A stretch of DNA of 64,000 nucleotides from Hansfordia pulvinata (GCA_006538405.1 BJKQ01000007.1:1612001-1676000); one strand, 5' to 3'. Shown: positions 11,283 through 24,340, counted from the first letter of the stretch. Translations and numbers: made by a program. The notes: generated from the sequence alone by a model not told the origin.

Positions 11283-12374
11283 CCTGGGACGCAGTATCCC
11301 AGAGTCACGCCCTCGAGTCGGTCGCTTGTTGAGTCTCTCATGCGGAATCTCCTCCTTGGGCGATTAGAGTTGAGTGAGTGGGTGAGTGTGTGTGAGTGCT
11401 TGGTGAGGAGTCGACAGGACAGAAATCGAAAAAGTGGCTTGCGATCAATCAATCGGTCATGAGCTGTGAAAGTCGGTAGGGTTTGAATGGGAGGAAATCC
11501 GGGCAACTTCACTTTGTGACTGCCAGGCGCGCGTAAAGTAGCAAGCAGTAGGTGGACAGACATGCGTGGTAGAGGGAAACGACGTGCCGGACCCTCCCAA
11601 ACGGCTCATCTGTCGGCATTGCAGCCACAGGAACGGCCAGGACGTGACCATGAATGCCAGCCCGCTCGTAAACATTGTGAGCCTGGAATCCAGCCGCGCC
11701 AGCCTGGGTTGTGACCGGCGGCCGGGCGGGGGAGCCACATTCCAGCCAGCCAAGGGATGCGAGACAGTCGGAGGTTGGACACCACAGCCAGACCGCGGAC
11801 CAGACCGCGGGCCCCGGCGAGAATGGCCCAGGCGGCTGTTGTAATCAGACCGGGTGGATGGAGCCAGGCCGTTGGAACGAGTCGGGTCTGCCTAATTAGT
11901 CGTCGCGATCGTCACTGCAAGATAGTCGCGTACTTTTGGAACTTTTCATCCTCAAATTTGTCTCGATGCACTAACTGGTTGCGAGCACTGGCAAGTAATC
12001 TGGAAATTCCCAAGTCACTTTCAAGGAAGACCAGGGTCCAGTACCAGGTTATCCGGCTAGCTAGACATGGCCCGTCCATGGTGTTGGGCTCAAATGGTCC
12101 TCTATACAGGCCACCAGATGCTTCATACAAGTGTCCATATCCATGTCTGGTCCCTACAGACTGCATCGGACCGTCACGTCCCCTAGGCACAGAATAGAAT
12201 CGAAATGTACTGGATCCCCAGGGCATCAAGTGGCCCTGGACAACTTGATGCAAAAAAAAATCTCCCTCTGAAATGCCACTCCGAAGAAGAAGATTGGAAG
12301 TCAAGAAAAGAAAGAGAAAAAAGGAAAGATAATGAAGGTCTGATTCTTGATCGTAACACTCATCAATGAACACA
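11283..12374. other. Spacer between the large membrane-protein gene and DUF1996 gene
   Basis: About 1.1 kb holding the promoter and leader of the large gene (CA/CT-rich leader on the minus strand near 11345-11400) and the 3' end of the DUF1996 gene. One 162-codon minus-strand frame (11912-12400) runs into the DUF1996 coding end in another frame and shows no domain. I call no gene. Confidence 0.5.
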
Positions 12375-14351
12375 TCAATGGTGACCGTGGCCATGGGCAT
12401 GGCGACGGAGGTGGTTGCGGCGAGCCGCCTTGTAGGTCGGCGCAGGAGCCGCAGTTTCGGCCACCACGCTCTCCTCAGTCACGTAGATGACTGCCTCTTC
12501 AACGACAATCTCCTGGACGACATTGGCGCTGGTGGCGGTCATGGTGCTGATCACCTCGTACGACACGCCCGCCTCAGGGGTGAAAGGCGGGGGAGTGGTC
12601 AGAGAGGGAGGCGGGGCGGTGGGCGAAGTGGTGGTGGAGCTGCTCGACTCGGACTCTTGCAGGAACCCACCACCGGGCAGGTCAGCGACGGACGCAGCAG
12701 AATCGCTGGTCTGGGCCGGGTAGGCGGGAGTCGCGGGGGTTGTGGGAGTCGAGGGGCTGTAAGTGGCGGGAGCAGGAGAGGGGGTGCTGGTGCTCGAGGT
12801 AAAGAAGCTGGTGAATTTGCCAAAGCCCTCAGTCAAGCTGTTGACGAACGGCGGCGGGGTGAAGTCAGGCAGAGAGGGCAGAGAGGGCAGAGAGGGAGTA
12901 GGCATGGATCCTCCGACGGTCGCCTTTCCGTCTGCACTCTGAGGGCCAGACTGCACCAGAACGTTGCCAGGGAGGTTGAGGACCTCGACGGCGAGGTCGG
13001 TGTCGGCGGCAATGTCGGCAATGGACTGCTCCAGGCCGCAAGAGCACTGCTCCTGCTCAGTCTGCAGGGGACCAGTCTCCATGAACGCAGGGCAGTCGAA
13101 GAGCTCGCCGGACTCGTTGGTGCACTTGTCGAGGGCGTTCTGGAGGTAGCCACGGTCCCAACCGGTCATGAAGTCGCCGTGGTAGCCGTATCCTAGGACC
13201 AAGTCAGTCACGTGTGATTTGCGCTCAACTTGGATCAGCCGTCACTTACCAGTGGGGTCGCCGTTGGCGAGAACCCAGCGGCCGGAGCGTCCCTTGAAAC
13301 GGTCGTCGCCGGTGGCCCAGATGGTCTCGAAGAAGAGAGTGACGAGGCGCGTCTCGAACCCGGGAGGGCATTCGCCGTCACCAACCAGGCTGGGGTACGC
13401 CATGTGGGACTGGTGGTCCTTGGAGTCTGTGTTCTTACCATCCCAGCACGAGGGGAACATGAGCTCCAGACGAAGGCCGTTGGGGCACTTAGCATCCGTG
13501 AATTCCTTGTCTGGGAGGTAGTGGCGGTAGAGAGATGCCTCGGCATCCTTGCTGTAGTCGAGGCAGTTGAAGCCGATGGCGCGCTGCTTCAGATCCTTCT
13601 GGCTGTCCTGGCCCATCTGAGCCCAGAAAGAGGTAGGAGGGTCGGGTTTCTTAGGGTCGCCCAGAGTGTACTCGCGACGGTCGGATTCACCAGCGACCAT
13701 GCGGAAACCGTCGGGGAAGGCGTGAACCTTTTGGTTGTTGGCGGGGTTGCGTTGCAGGTAGTAGCTGATATAGTTAGCAACTGCTAGAAGAGAGGTAGAG
13801 ACCGGGCTCTGGAGCGGAAGCTGAAATGGAAAGACTTACGCGAGAAGACCGCCAACCTGCTCGACCATCTCGAACTTCTGGGTCTTGTCATCCTGGAAGT
13901 ACAGGGCAGGAAACCAGTAGCCAGACTTGTCCTGGGAGACGGCACACGAGGTGCAGTTGCCGTTCTTCAAGTCGTCGTTGGTAGCCTCAATGCTGAGACC
14001 TGTGCCAGAGTCAGTGATCAGGTTTGCTGGCTTTCAAGTTGACAGTGAAAATCGGGTTAAAGCTCCTGTCTTTGCAGGCTGTGCACAGTGCCCAGCTGCC
14101 GGCGATGGCAGAACAAAGATGACAATATCCTGATCCAGCATCACCCAGGCACATCCAAGACATGAAATAAGCTGCAACTTACCACTGGAACCGTGGAGAG
14201 AGTGAGCATGACCAGCAGGGATGCCAGGAGTAACAATAGGGTCAACACGGCCAACGCCAGTGCGGCCCTTGCACTGCATGCGCCAGAAAGCCGAGACAGA
14301 GGTCAAGGCGTTGAGGGCAAAGAGGCCAGAGAAGATCTTGGCAGAAACCAT
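12375..14351 (-). CDS. Secreted DUF1996 domain protein
   Basis: This is a secreted or cell-wall-associated protein of the fungal DUF1996 family, whose function is not established. Four exons, 14351-14183, 13999-13840, 13764-13250 and 13192-12375, give 553 residues. The third intron boundary uses the acceptor ATATCAG after a GCTAAC branch site; splicing there reads GGLLAYYLQRN, whereas the nearer TAG and CAG would give a stop. A signal peptide covers about residues 1-21 (hydrophobic, ending SVSA). The DUF1996 domain opens with the family hallmark DPIVTPG..AGHAHSLHGSSG and continues through residue about 330, including CPNGLRLELMFPSCWDGKN and CPPGFETRLVTLFFE. A Ser/Thr/Pro-rich, probably O-glycosylated, stalk follows, with no WSC domain. 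The C-terminus is basic and His-rich (RRHAHGHGHH). No GPI signal is obvious. The family call is secure. Confidence 0.93.
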
Positions 14352-14514
14352 CTTGGCGAGAGTTTAGAAGTGGTGGTACGGGTGAGAAATCGAAGAGAGA
14401 GTGAGAGGTTGAAAGAGTGTGTTGTGTAAGTAAGATGGACAGAAGATGCGGTTATCTAATGGCGAGTCCGAGAGATGTTCGTTCAACGAACAGGGTAACA
14501 AGAGGGTGAGGCGG

Positions 14515-14541
<27 letters not shown>
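14515..14541. repeat. (GA)n microsatellite in the DUF1996 upstream region
   Basis: A pure AG/GA dinucleotide tract about 165 bp upstream of the DUF1996 ATG. On that gene's strand it is a CT tract, which is frequent in fungal promoters and leaders. Confidence 0.95.
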
Positions 14542-14546
<5 letters not shown>

Positions 14547-14976
14547 GACGGAGCGGGGTCGCCGGCGAGGGGGTCGAGCCGGCGCGTTTGAGGGCGAGAG
14601 CGAGGGCGCGGGCGCAGTCGGGTCCGGGACGACGTGTTGGGGGTGCGGTCACCAGGTAATGGGCACTTGCCGCATTCACTACTGGATGAATGGCGGCAGG
14701 TGCGACCTGGGGCTCGCAAACAACACTGGGCTGGGACGAGTGGCGTTTGCTGGCCACATATACCACGCAGCCTCAAGTCGCTGGGTCGAAGGTGGTGTAG
14801 AGATCGATAGTGTCAAGCACAACGGACGTGCGCGTGCGACTCTGATGTGCCCGGTGTCCGTCTATTCCTGGCCGAGAACCACAAGATGCGGTCCGGCTGT
14901 CTCTTTCTCGAATATGGTTCTTCCTAGCTTCCTACTGTCCAGAATTCACGATTCGCTGCCTGTAGTGCCGTCGCGG

Positions 14977-15003
14977 GGTCGAGTCGAGTCGAGTCGAGTC
15001 GAT
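14977..15003. repeat. (GTCGA)n short tandem repeat
   Basis: Five consecutive copies of the GTCGA pentanucleotide in noncoding DNA, ending in GTCGATCG. Confidence 0.9.
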
Positions 15004-18000
15004 CGTAGTATGGGATGCCGGACGGGGGCTGGAGAGAACGAATGCGATCAACACACGTGATGCAAAGAACGAAAGGATGTGCAATAAAGACTGTAAGGAC
15101 CGTAGCGACGAGAAATCGTCAAGTAAGTGAGTTAGGGAGGGAGGGAGGGAGTGAGTGAATATCTGGGGAGGTTCGGGATGGGATGGTAAAAGGAGCGTGG
15201 GAAAGTCGAGGATAGGGAGAGCAGGGGCCGACCCAGTTGTATGGGAGGTGGGTGTAAGTCGAGGAGGGGGAACAGGACAGGGGCGAGTGACGGGACCTAA
15301 GGTAGCGGCTGTTTGCGCTTGTACCTGCGTCAGGTACCACTGCCGAAGCCGAAGTACTAGGGCACCTGACTGGGGCGGGCGACTCCACCACGAAATGAAG
15401 TACAACTACGTGTGGCGCCGCCGTCACGCTACGGAAGGGAACCAGTAGCGAGGGTGGGTACCTGGTAGCCAGGAGACCGATCGGGAAATGCACGGAAAGG
15501 GACGTCCGCGGCGGGTGTCTGTGCCTGAATTTCCAGGGCCGCGGCGAAATCCATCCATGATAATCGTGGCCAAAAACCCTTGCTTCGGAGCGGGCGCAGG
15601 GCTGCTAGCAGCAGCCAGAGCACAGGGAGGTACTCGTAGTCGATACCCTCTCACTCGCGGATGTGATCCATGGATCCGTCAGGCTGTCTGGAGATGCAGC
15701 TGCAGGCCACACTGTAACAGTGCGTAATGGATTCCCGACCGGAGGTGTACTGCTTCGCCTCGCTTCAACGTGGTTGAGAATGTACATGTACACAGTACTC
15801 GGAGCGCGGCCGCCTCCAAGGCTGTCCACTCCGCACAGGGCTGCGCGACACAAGGTGCTGATCCATGATGTGGGTGGACGTCGGGTCCATGTCGCCACAT
15901 GAGCCTGTCGTGCCTGTGCCTGCAGTACACGCAGCCGACCGCGTGCCCAGGGCGTGCCAGGGCGCGCTTGCACAAATGCACAAATGAGAAACCGCAGAGG
16001 CCAGACAAGGATGCATCACGGCCAGTGATCGCAATTCCATTCCAGCGTCCTTGGAGGCAGTACCGGTACCCCCGCCCTCGCCGCCCGGCCACCGCGCCTG
16101 CGCAGGGCGATGCGCTTCTGCGGGTAGAGGCACTTGCGGCTGCGGCACTCGAGATCTGGGTTTCTGGAAGCCATCTTGCTTTTCCGGTCCCCTCGGCGCG
16201 GGCACGCGTCGATGACTGCACTGCATGCCGACACCGCCACCCCGGCCCCTTGCCTTGCAGGTTGTACAGGTCGGGCGCGCCGTTTCCCGCACCCAGCTGT
16301 TTTCTCCTGATCGCTCTCGACCAGGGCACGCTGGGGGTATCTAGAGGTGGCCGGCCTGCTGAGCCCCTGTCGCAAGCGATGCCCCGCCGGCGGGTTGGAT
16401 ATCGGCCATCTCAAACATCCGCGGCGGACTGTCGGGAGGGCAGCCCGCAGCGAGGCGCCATGGCGACAATTTCCCATCACCCGGTGCGAGATTGACTCGC
16501 ATGCGGTTTGTTCCTCTGCTCCATGCGGGTGGGCTTCGGATCCATCACATGTGCGTAGGTCAGATGGTGTGTGGGTGGCCACCCTCCTCCCACCACGTCG
16601 CCCAGCGCCCCAAGAACTTCCAAGTTGCAAGCTGTGAAGCCGGTCCCTGCCTGCCGCCCAGCCCAACGGCGCGGCTGTGCTGCGTCGCACAGACAGGCAC
16701 CAGTTGTGGCCTGTAAGTACGGATACTCGAATGGAAAGCCCCTGCGCATGCACAGCCTTTGAGCGCGTGTCACGGCACCACGAGTCGCGTCTTGTCTGAT
16801 GCAGGCCACGTGCGGACGGGGTCAGGACAGGGTAGGTACTCGCACACGATTCTGAAATTTGCGAACCGCTCCAGTGAGTTCGTCCGGATGCACGCCTGCA
16901 CCTGGGAATATGCCTGTCACTGTGTGCTCGGATCCGCACGTCTCCGGGGCGAGCACGGGTACACGGACGGGTGGTGTCGGGCGGGTGTTCCTTTTCTCGA
17001 ATGTCCAGCCTGAGGCTATGAGGTCATTGCCTGACGGATCTGGCCGAGTTGGGAGATGAAGTTGCCCGTCCTGATTTCTGGGGTGGGTGGGCGAACCGCC
17101 AGCGCCCCCTGTGCTGCCCCACCAGCCCCACCGGCTTGGCAATCGCCATCTTTTGCGGGGTTCCGGCGGCGCGGTGTGCGCCCGTGATACGCTGCTGCGA
17201 CTGTCCCTGCATTTGCTGATACAGATGGACAGGAGGTGACGAGTGTCGAAGGCTGCATGTACCTACGTGCCTCCCAGCTTACGACCAGATACCAAGGTTA
17301 GGTATCCTCGTGTGCGACAGCTACAGCCAGTGATACTAACAACCAGACATGCCTTTATCCGGACCCGTGCTGCGATTATGACTGTCGACGTCCAAGACAG
17401 CGTTTGACCTGGCCACCCCAGAAGAGGCCGACTTTTGTTTCTTGTCGCAAACCCGTGCGCGACCTCGGGCGCGTGCGCGTGTCGGTACTGCCTACTCGTA
17501 CTTGCGGCTGGCACACGTCTGACGGCGTTGCCATTGCCCGCGGGCTCATCATGGCGATCTCAGTGCACGCTGTGCATGCGCGAGACTGGCATTTCCGCGT
17601 CATGATTCAGACTGCCGCTCGAATGGGGACAGCGTGTAGAAGGCCGGGCCGCACCGGAGCCTACCTAAGGTGATCACTCGCCTTCGCAAACAAGCCCATT
17701 GTGCCCCCTGACTTGGAGTCGGCGCCGGCACTGGATCCCATGCCCCAGCGGCCCCCCAAGGCCGCCGTGAAGGATGGTCCGGGTGGCGGGCTACCTACTC
17801 GTAGGCTGGTGTGGCCGTCCTGAAGGAGAGTCATCTGCACCGACGACGAGTGTTCCATTACTCGCAGCACCCGTCCACGCCGTCCACGCCCCGTCAAACC
17901 CAGTAAAGGGGCAGCAGCGCGCAACCATCACGCCAGGCAGGCAGAGCCCTCCACTTTTGCCTGCACATCCATTTACGGATAGAACCCTGTGCCTGTTCAG

Positions 18001-21000
18001 GGCTTCGGGCTCCAGGGGCTGGGCGCGCGGCAGGTACGTACGCACGCCCAAGATGCGTTTCAGGGCGGGAGGGGACTGCAGGTACGAGCAGGAGCCCGAC
18101 CTCGGTGATGTGCTCGTACCTTGGATGTAGCCGAGCGCCTGACGAGCAGGCAGCCCTCTGCTGTGGAGTGCGCGAGGTACGTCAGGGAGACGGCCGCCGT
18201 GCTCTTCGTTGAACGGTGAATGGCCTCTTGTTAGCTAGACGGACCCGCGCTGAGACGTGTCTGGGAATGCAGCCGCCGTTGGGCCAACCAGCCCAACCAG
18301 ATTCCGCGCGTTGGCATTCGGCCGCCGTTGCGCACCGCGACTGCACTGGACTGCACGGCTGGCCTGGTCGACGGCTCGCCTGACAACACCGGTGGCCTCC
18401 CCGCTCGATCGCGTCCTCACGGTGTTGTGTCTGTCCGATTCGCATGGTCGGGCAGCGACCATAGAGCTCCGGTCTGCTTGTACTCGTATCCCCGTCGTGG
18501 ATGAGCGCATGTGTTACTCCAACGGCTCCTGGAGCCATCCACGTCGTTCGTTCTACGAGTAGCTCACTGTGACGGTACGAGTAATGGAAAAGTGAGGCCT
18601 CACCCGTGGGGTCGATCAGCTAACTAACTAGCTTTTCCGAGCAATTTTCCCCCTCGAGCCCCAAAGTGGCTGGCGTCGTTCACGCGACGCCGCGCATTCT
18701 CCCGCTGATGAGCGTGAGCCGGCCGGTCTGCTGCTGCTTCTGCTTCTGGTTGTGTTTTCAGGCGTGCACGCCTCCTCGCAATTGGTATGCTGGGCCCGGC
18801 ACTTCCGCTCGTACTACGAGTATGCTGATGGATCCCGCCTTGTCCAATTCTCCGCGCACCCATGTTGAACGTCGTCAGCTGACGCCGAGAGCCGAGCCCG
18901 GGCGTGTCCATTCAGGCGCTTTTTAATAGCCCTCCACTACCTCTCATCAAAGACCTTAGGTATCGGTACCTGTACGCGCACGCGAAGCTCACAGATGGGG
19001 TTTCCACCCGACAGAGTCAACGCCCTGATGTCAGCATCCAGCAATATCCAATGTCCAGCAACATGCGAGGTATCCCGAATAATAGTTCAATAATAATAAA
19101 AATGTAGCCCCCAACCGTCTGCTAGGCCGCCCGCCCGTCGCTCAACGGTCGGAGCTCGGAACCGGGCCAGGCACACACAGCTACTCCCAAAGCTGCCTCC
19201 GAGTACTCGTACGAGCACGCGCCGCCGGCGGCGCCCTTCGCCCTTCGCCCAAGCCGCCCCTTGCGTCCCCGCTTTTATGACGGAGAGATCACCAGGGGCA
19301 AAGTGGGATGGGCATGGCTGGTCAGACCCTGACCGCAGCCCATAGGCACGGATCAGGTCAGAAGGCTCCATCCATCCATCCGCACGCTACGCGTACTACC
19401 ACGCACTGCGAGTAGTCCGTAGCCGTATCCCAAGCCCATTCTCATCCTTGTACGAGCACCCCTCGTCTCTGCGTACGAGTAGCGCCTGCGCCCAGAGCGA
19501 ACGCGGCGTGCCAGGCGACGCAAGGGAGGGCGCTGACACGCTGGCGCCGTGGCGCCCTCTCGGCGGTTGGGGGTTGTTTGCGCTGATCAGCAGGGGGCCG
19601 TCTCGCATGGTGAGAAATGCCGCACCCCGGGGGGGTCTCTGCGTGAAGCTGGCACGGCTGATAAATGAATGAGGTCTATCCGGACCACGGCCGACCCATG
19701 CAAAAGCCCTGACAGAGGAAACACACTGAAAGCGCTCGTACGCCTTGCCTAGGAGGCCGAAGTGCCTCATCAGATCCTTTCTTGTCCCAATGCCACGCCG
19801 CCCGCAGCGCCACGCCAGCCCTGCCGTGGTCAGCCTCGAGAGGCGAGAACCTCATCCTCTCACACAGAATGCCCCACGGGCCGTGGTTCCATCTGCCACA
19901 ATCGAAAAGCTTGGCCAGTCGTATCCTGTGATGAACCTTTCCGTCACTCCAATTTGCTGCTTCTAAAGGACGGCCAATCCATCGCTGATGGGACTGTGTC
20001 CCCGTAGTCCCGTCGTGCGCACTCTCTTAATGAGAGTCTGGCTTTGCGCTTCCGGGTTCCTGACTGACAACCTCGAAACTTTCCGGGTTCAAGCTCACCG
20101 TCATCGCAGTCGTCGTACGGGTAAAAGGCGATGTCGGCATAAATCGAAAGAGCTTTCGTCAGCCCGTGATTATGTAGTTGAGCAATGGAAAATGGTTCGA
20201 ACTACAGCGTGGACGCGTTTCGACACTTTGAATCGATTGGCTGAACGTGTGCATGACTACACCTACCGTATCACATCGAGCCAGACTGACAGTCGACTCT
20301 GCAGGTCGTCCTGCCAGTGATAGAAGCCTGGCGTGAGCAACTCGTCATGGTCAACTGAGAACCACATCTGTGACAGTCGCTAGCCGCAACGGGAACAGGT
20401 TGTCGCCGTCGCGACACGAGTATTCCCAATACTACCTGCGCGCCTCACATATCATTGATAACGATACGAAGATAACAATGCAGCAAACTACCGTGGGAGG
20501 TCTTATCGACAGGCTGACCACTGCCAACTCGGAAGAAAGACATGTCATGTTCATCCCGGCCGTGCATCCAATGTCTCCGACCAGCGTATTCAGCGGCCAA
20601 GTAGCGCTTAGCGTTGGGGAAGCATTCTTCCATGATATGTTGCCTGTAGGTAGTGAAATCAAGGCGAGGTAGCAGTCACAGTCAAGAATACTCGTAAGTA
20701 GGTATGCGATTGATCATATTACCTCACTCATACTCGATGGTTCTTGATATCAATGGCCAGAAAGTGCCGGAGATACCGCGTACCGAGTGGTCGACGTCCA
20801 ACCGTACATGTAGTACGGAGCACTGTTACCTGTAGCGGTACCTAATCCACTCGTTCTCCGTACTCTTGGAATGGAAGTAGTCGACTCCACAGATGAGCTG
20901 CACAGCCGCACCGACCGCCACATCTGGCTCGAATTGGCAAGAGTGTACGAGTACGACGGAGTTACAGGCAGGTGCGACGAAGACTGCCTGCCACGGCCTG

Positions 21001-21264
21001 CGAGCCGCTCCGCTCACGCCACAGCAGCCGCAAGGCAAGAGCAGGTGGGTGCATCGGTGCAGGGCAGCCGCAGCCGCAGCGCAGCCGCAGCCGCAGGTCC
21101 AGAGCCCAGTCAGTAGGTACCAGGTAGTGGGTGATAGCCTTGATGAGTGCCCAAGCTACGGACGACACCAGGTTCCACCAGCTCAGGCGCCCCTCCGCCC
21201 GCCACTCCACCCTCGCCGACGTCTGGCAGCATCGCCATCACCACCATTCACCCTCGCCCACGCC

Positions 21265-21294
21265 CTCACACTCACACTCACACTCACACTCACT
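21265..21294. repeat. (CACTCA)n tandem repeat upstream of auxilin
   Basis: Short CACTCA hexanucleotide repeat in a C-rich tract about 240 bp upstream of the auxilin start codon. Confidence 0.9.
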
Positions 21295-21529
21295 CCCGCC
21301 CACAACCTCGCGCTCTCTCCCGGCACCTTGCGCAGCTACTCCGCACCGGCTGCCACTGTGAGGTTTCTGGGCAGTCCGCCGCAGTGCCCACGGCGCAACC
21401 TCGCTCGCTCTCACCCCGCTCCGCAAGCACCTGCGGCCGAGCCCTGTCACCGCTGCCCCAACCTCGACTCCTCTACAATGCTGACATGACCCTTCGAATA
21501 CATACGCCTTAAGACCCGCAGTCGCAGTC

Positions 21530-24340
21530 ATGGATGACCTCTCCGGCCTCGACTGGTCCACGACCAACACCAACGCCAACAAAAGCAACAAGCCTCAGCC
21601 CATGAACTCGTTCAGCGCCACCAAGCCTGCGGGTGCCAACTACTCCATGAGCCCCATGGTTCCTTCTGCTTCAGCCGCCTCGGCCTCTCCCTTTGCCTCT
21701 CTGCGCCCGAGCCCCTCGCCTCAGACTTCGGCCCGCAACACCCCTCTCTCCGCCCAGGGCTCCGGCTTCGCTGCCCCAAGCCCACCCCCGCCAAACCCGC
21801 CACCGACAGCTTCAGCAACCTCGTCAACTTTGGCACTGCAAAGTCCAATGCCAACTTGAGCCTCAAGGAGCGCCAGGAGCAGCTCGAGGCTGAGAAGCGT
21901 CGCAAGCAGCAAGAGCAACAGCAAAAGCTCCAGTCTCAGTATGGCACTGGCCAGTTTTGGGACTCCCTCGGCCAGAGCTCCTCAACCGCCTCCAGAACCG
22001 CCTCCCCTGCTATCCCTGCCCCGGTCTCCGCCAAGAAACCCAACGATGATGACCTCTTCGCCGCCTTCAATAAGGACACCAAAGTCGACAACGCCAGCCA
22101 CTATCCGCCTCCGAAGCAGCTCGATCTCACTGATTCGAGCGCATGGTCTCAACCTAGCCACTCTAATGGCGGCGATCTGGGCGGCGACGACGACGACGAC
22201 CCCTTCGGCCTGAATCAATTGCAGCCCAAGTCACAGTCTCAGCCAACACCCCAGCGCCAGAAGACCTTTGAAGCCGAGGAAGACGATGATCTTCTCGGAG
22301 ACTTGGGCAAGCCTGTCGACCAGGTTCGTCGCCAAGCTCCGCCCAGCCGACCTCAAGCCGGCCCTGGCATGGCGATCGAAGATTCAAGCTCCGAATCCGA
22401 CGATGAATACAATGCGCCCCCGTCTCTCAACCCCTCCGACCCTTTCGACAAGGCGGTGGCCGAACTGGTAGACATGGGCTTTTCGCCAGAGAACGCAAGG
22501 AGGGGGTTGACAGAAAGCGGCGGCGGCACCAACGTCCAAGCTGCTGTTGGGTGGCTTCTAGACGATGCTCATAGGACGGCTCGCAACAAGCAGTCTTTCG
22601 GTGAGCCACCTGCTGAGCGGCCCCGAGCGGATGATGGTGGTCGCTCGCGCAACAACGGCGGCCCGGCATGGATGCGCGAGGGCGATTTGCCTCCGCGGTC
22701 TGATAACCAATCTCCCGCCACTGCCGAGGACCTGCAGAAGAAAGCTGCCGCAATGGGCAGTAGTTTCCTGAAGACTGCCGGGTCGCTGTGGAAGTCCGGT
22801 CAGAAACAGGTTCAGAAGGCCGTTGCCGATTTCCAACAGGAAGGCTCTGGAGACCCCAGTCAGCCCAAATGGATGCAGCAGGCACAGCTTGATAGGATGC
22901 GCGGCGAGGATCAGCAGCGCCCCTCGTCAACCGATGAGGCCATGATGCTTGATGCTGGTATGCGACCCGAGAAACCGGCTCGACCAGCTCCAGGTCGGTC
23001 CGTCGCCTCACGGGACCAGGTACACGATCTGCCATCTCGACCATCTCCTCGCAATTCTCCAGCCCCTCGATGGCAACAGTCCGCGCCCTCCCCTCCGCTC
23101 GACCCCCGTGCCAGACTCAACAAGCAGGTTGCGGAGGAACAAAGTGCCCAGGCGTACGTGAGTCCAGCCAGGCGGAAAAAGGCGACTCCCCAGCCACAGC
23201 CATCTCCTCAACCCGAGGGCGACTTGCTCTTTGGCTCTGAAGGGGCTCTGCCCCCAAGCCCCAGCGCTCCGCCCAACCTTCGCCTTCAGTTCCGAAGCGA
23301 TCTCCGCAACCCGGCTCGATCTCCCCCGCCCTCTGGCCTCAAAGCGAAACATCCCCGATGTAGCCTCCTCCGTGTTGCAGGCATCCACGAAACACCGTAA
23401 CGAAGGCACGGCGCATTTCAAGCGGGGCGACTACGACGCTGCCCACACATCGTACGCGAATGCTCTGAGGGGCATCCCACAAACGCACCCGGTCTGCATC
23501 GTCCTCCTGACCAACCGTGCTCTCACAGCGCTGAAGACCGGCAGTCCCAAGCAAGCTGTGGGGGATGCCGACTCTGCAATTGGCATAATTGGCTCCTCCA
23601 GAGGAGAAGGTGAAAAGGTCGATCTCGCCAATGGCGAGAGCCGTGACATGAAGGAACTCTATGGGAAAGCACTCAGCCGCAAGGCCGAAGCTCTCGAACA
23701 AATGGAGAAGTGGTCTGAAGCCGGGAACGTGTGGCAGCAGTGCGTCGAGGCAGGCGTGGGAGGCGCAAGTGCCGCTGCTGGTAGACAACGCTGTCAGACG
23801 GCGCTGGCGCCCAAACCCAAATCAACACCGAAACCAGCGCAAGCGAGACCGAAGCCTTCTGCTGCGGCCGATCTGGCAACGCAAAAGAACTCCGAGGCCG
23901 TACAGCGGTTACGCAACGCTAATCGCGCTGCGGAAGCTGCCGACGACGAGCGCTTCGCTCTGAGCGAGCAAGTCGATGCGCGCATCGCCGCCTGGCGCGA
24001 TGGCAAGAGAGATAATTTACGCGCTCTGCTGGGTTCACTGGACACGGTTCTCTGGGAAGGCAGTGGATGGCGCAAAGTTGGCCTGCATGATCTGGTATTG
24101 GCCAACAAGGTCAAGATCAACTACATGAAGGCCATTGCCAAATGCCATCCAGACAAGGTGAGTCTAATAACCTTCCTCCTCTGACTTTCACCTGGAATCT
24201 TCAACTTTGCCCCAAGTGCTTGACTAACTCAATCAAAGCTCCCGCAAGATGCCAATACGGAGGTGAAGCTTGTGGCTGCGATCGTCTTCGCCACGCTCAA
24301 CGAGAGCTGGGACGGGTTCAAGAAGGAGAATGGACTGTAG
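21530..24340 (+). CDS. Auxilin/Swa2-type clathrin-uncoating factor (UBA-TPR-J), frame broken at three C runs
   Basis: This cytosolic co-chaperone recruits Hsp70 to strip clathrin from vesicles. Two exons, 21530-24157 and 24239-24340 (phase 0 intron, GTGAGT..AAG), give about 910 residues once three missing bases are allowed for, at C runs 21774-21777, 23251-23255 and 23323-23327; that total makes the exon an exact number of codons. The N-terminal disordered region has endocytic short motifs (DDLFAAF, DDDPFGL, DDLLGDL), then a UBA domain (about residues 302-349, AVAELVDMGFSPENARRGL), a TPR region (about 623-757, NEGTAHFKRGDYDAAHTSY and ALSRKAEALEQMEKWSEA), and a C-terminal J domain with the catalytic HPD in KCHPDK, ending with FATLNESWDGFKKENGL. 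This order matches yeast Swa2 and its filamentous orthologues. Without the frame corrections, annotation would yield three truncated genes. Family identity is firm. Confidence 0.93.

Larger units (their letters stand above)
14352..21529. other. Gene-free 7.2 kb interval between divergent DUF1996 and auxilin genes
   Basis: The interval begins with the DUF1996 promoter and leader (CT/GA repeats on the minus strand) and ends with the auxilin promoter. Open frames of up to 307 codons (minus strand, 16016-16939) are Arg/Ser-rich with no domain and overlap frames on the other strand, as expected by chance in GC-rich DNA. I found no transposon, tRNA or AT-rich RIP relic. It contains about 11 copies of the TACTCGTA/TACGAGTA motif (for example near 15631, 17494, 18554, 18575, 18815, 19203, 19474, 20688, 20946), a GA repeat, a GTCGA repeat and a CACTCA repeat. 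Confidence 0.55.

Noticed and set aside
16016..16939. 307-codon minus-strand frame
   Set aside because: Arg/Ser/His-rich translation without hydrophobic core or motif; several plus-strand frames overlap it.
20080..20110. Possible tRNA B-box (GGGTTCAAGCTC)
   Set aside because: No matching A-box or acceptor stem pairing at tRNA distances; the same holds for the few other GTTCGA/GTTCAA words in the window.
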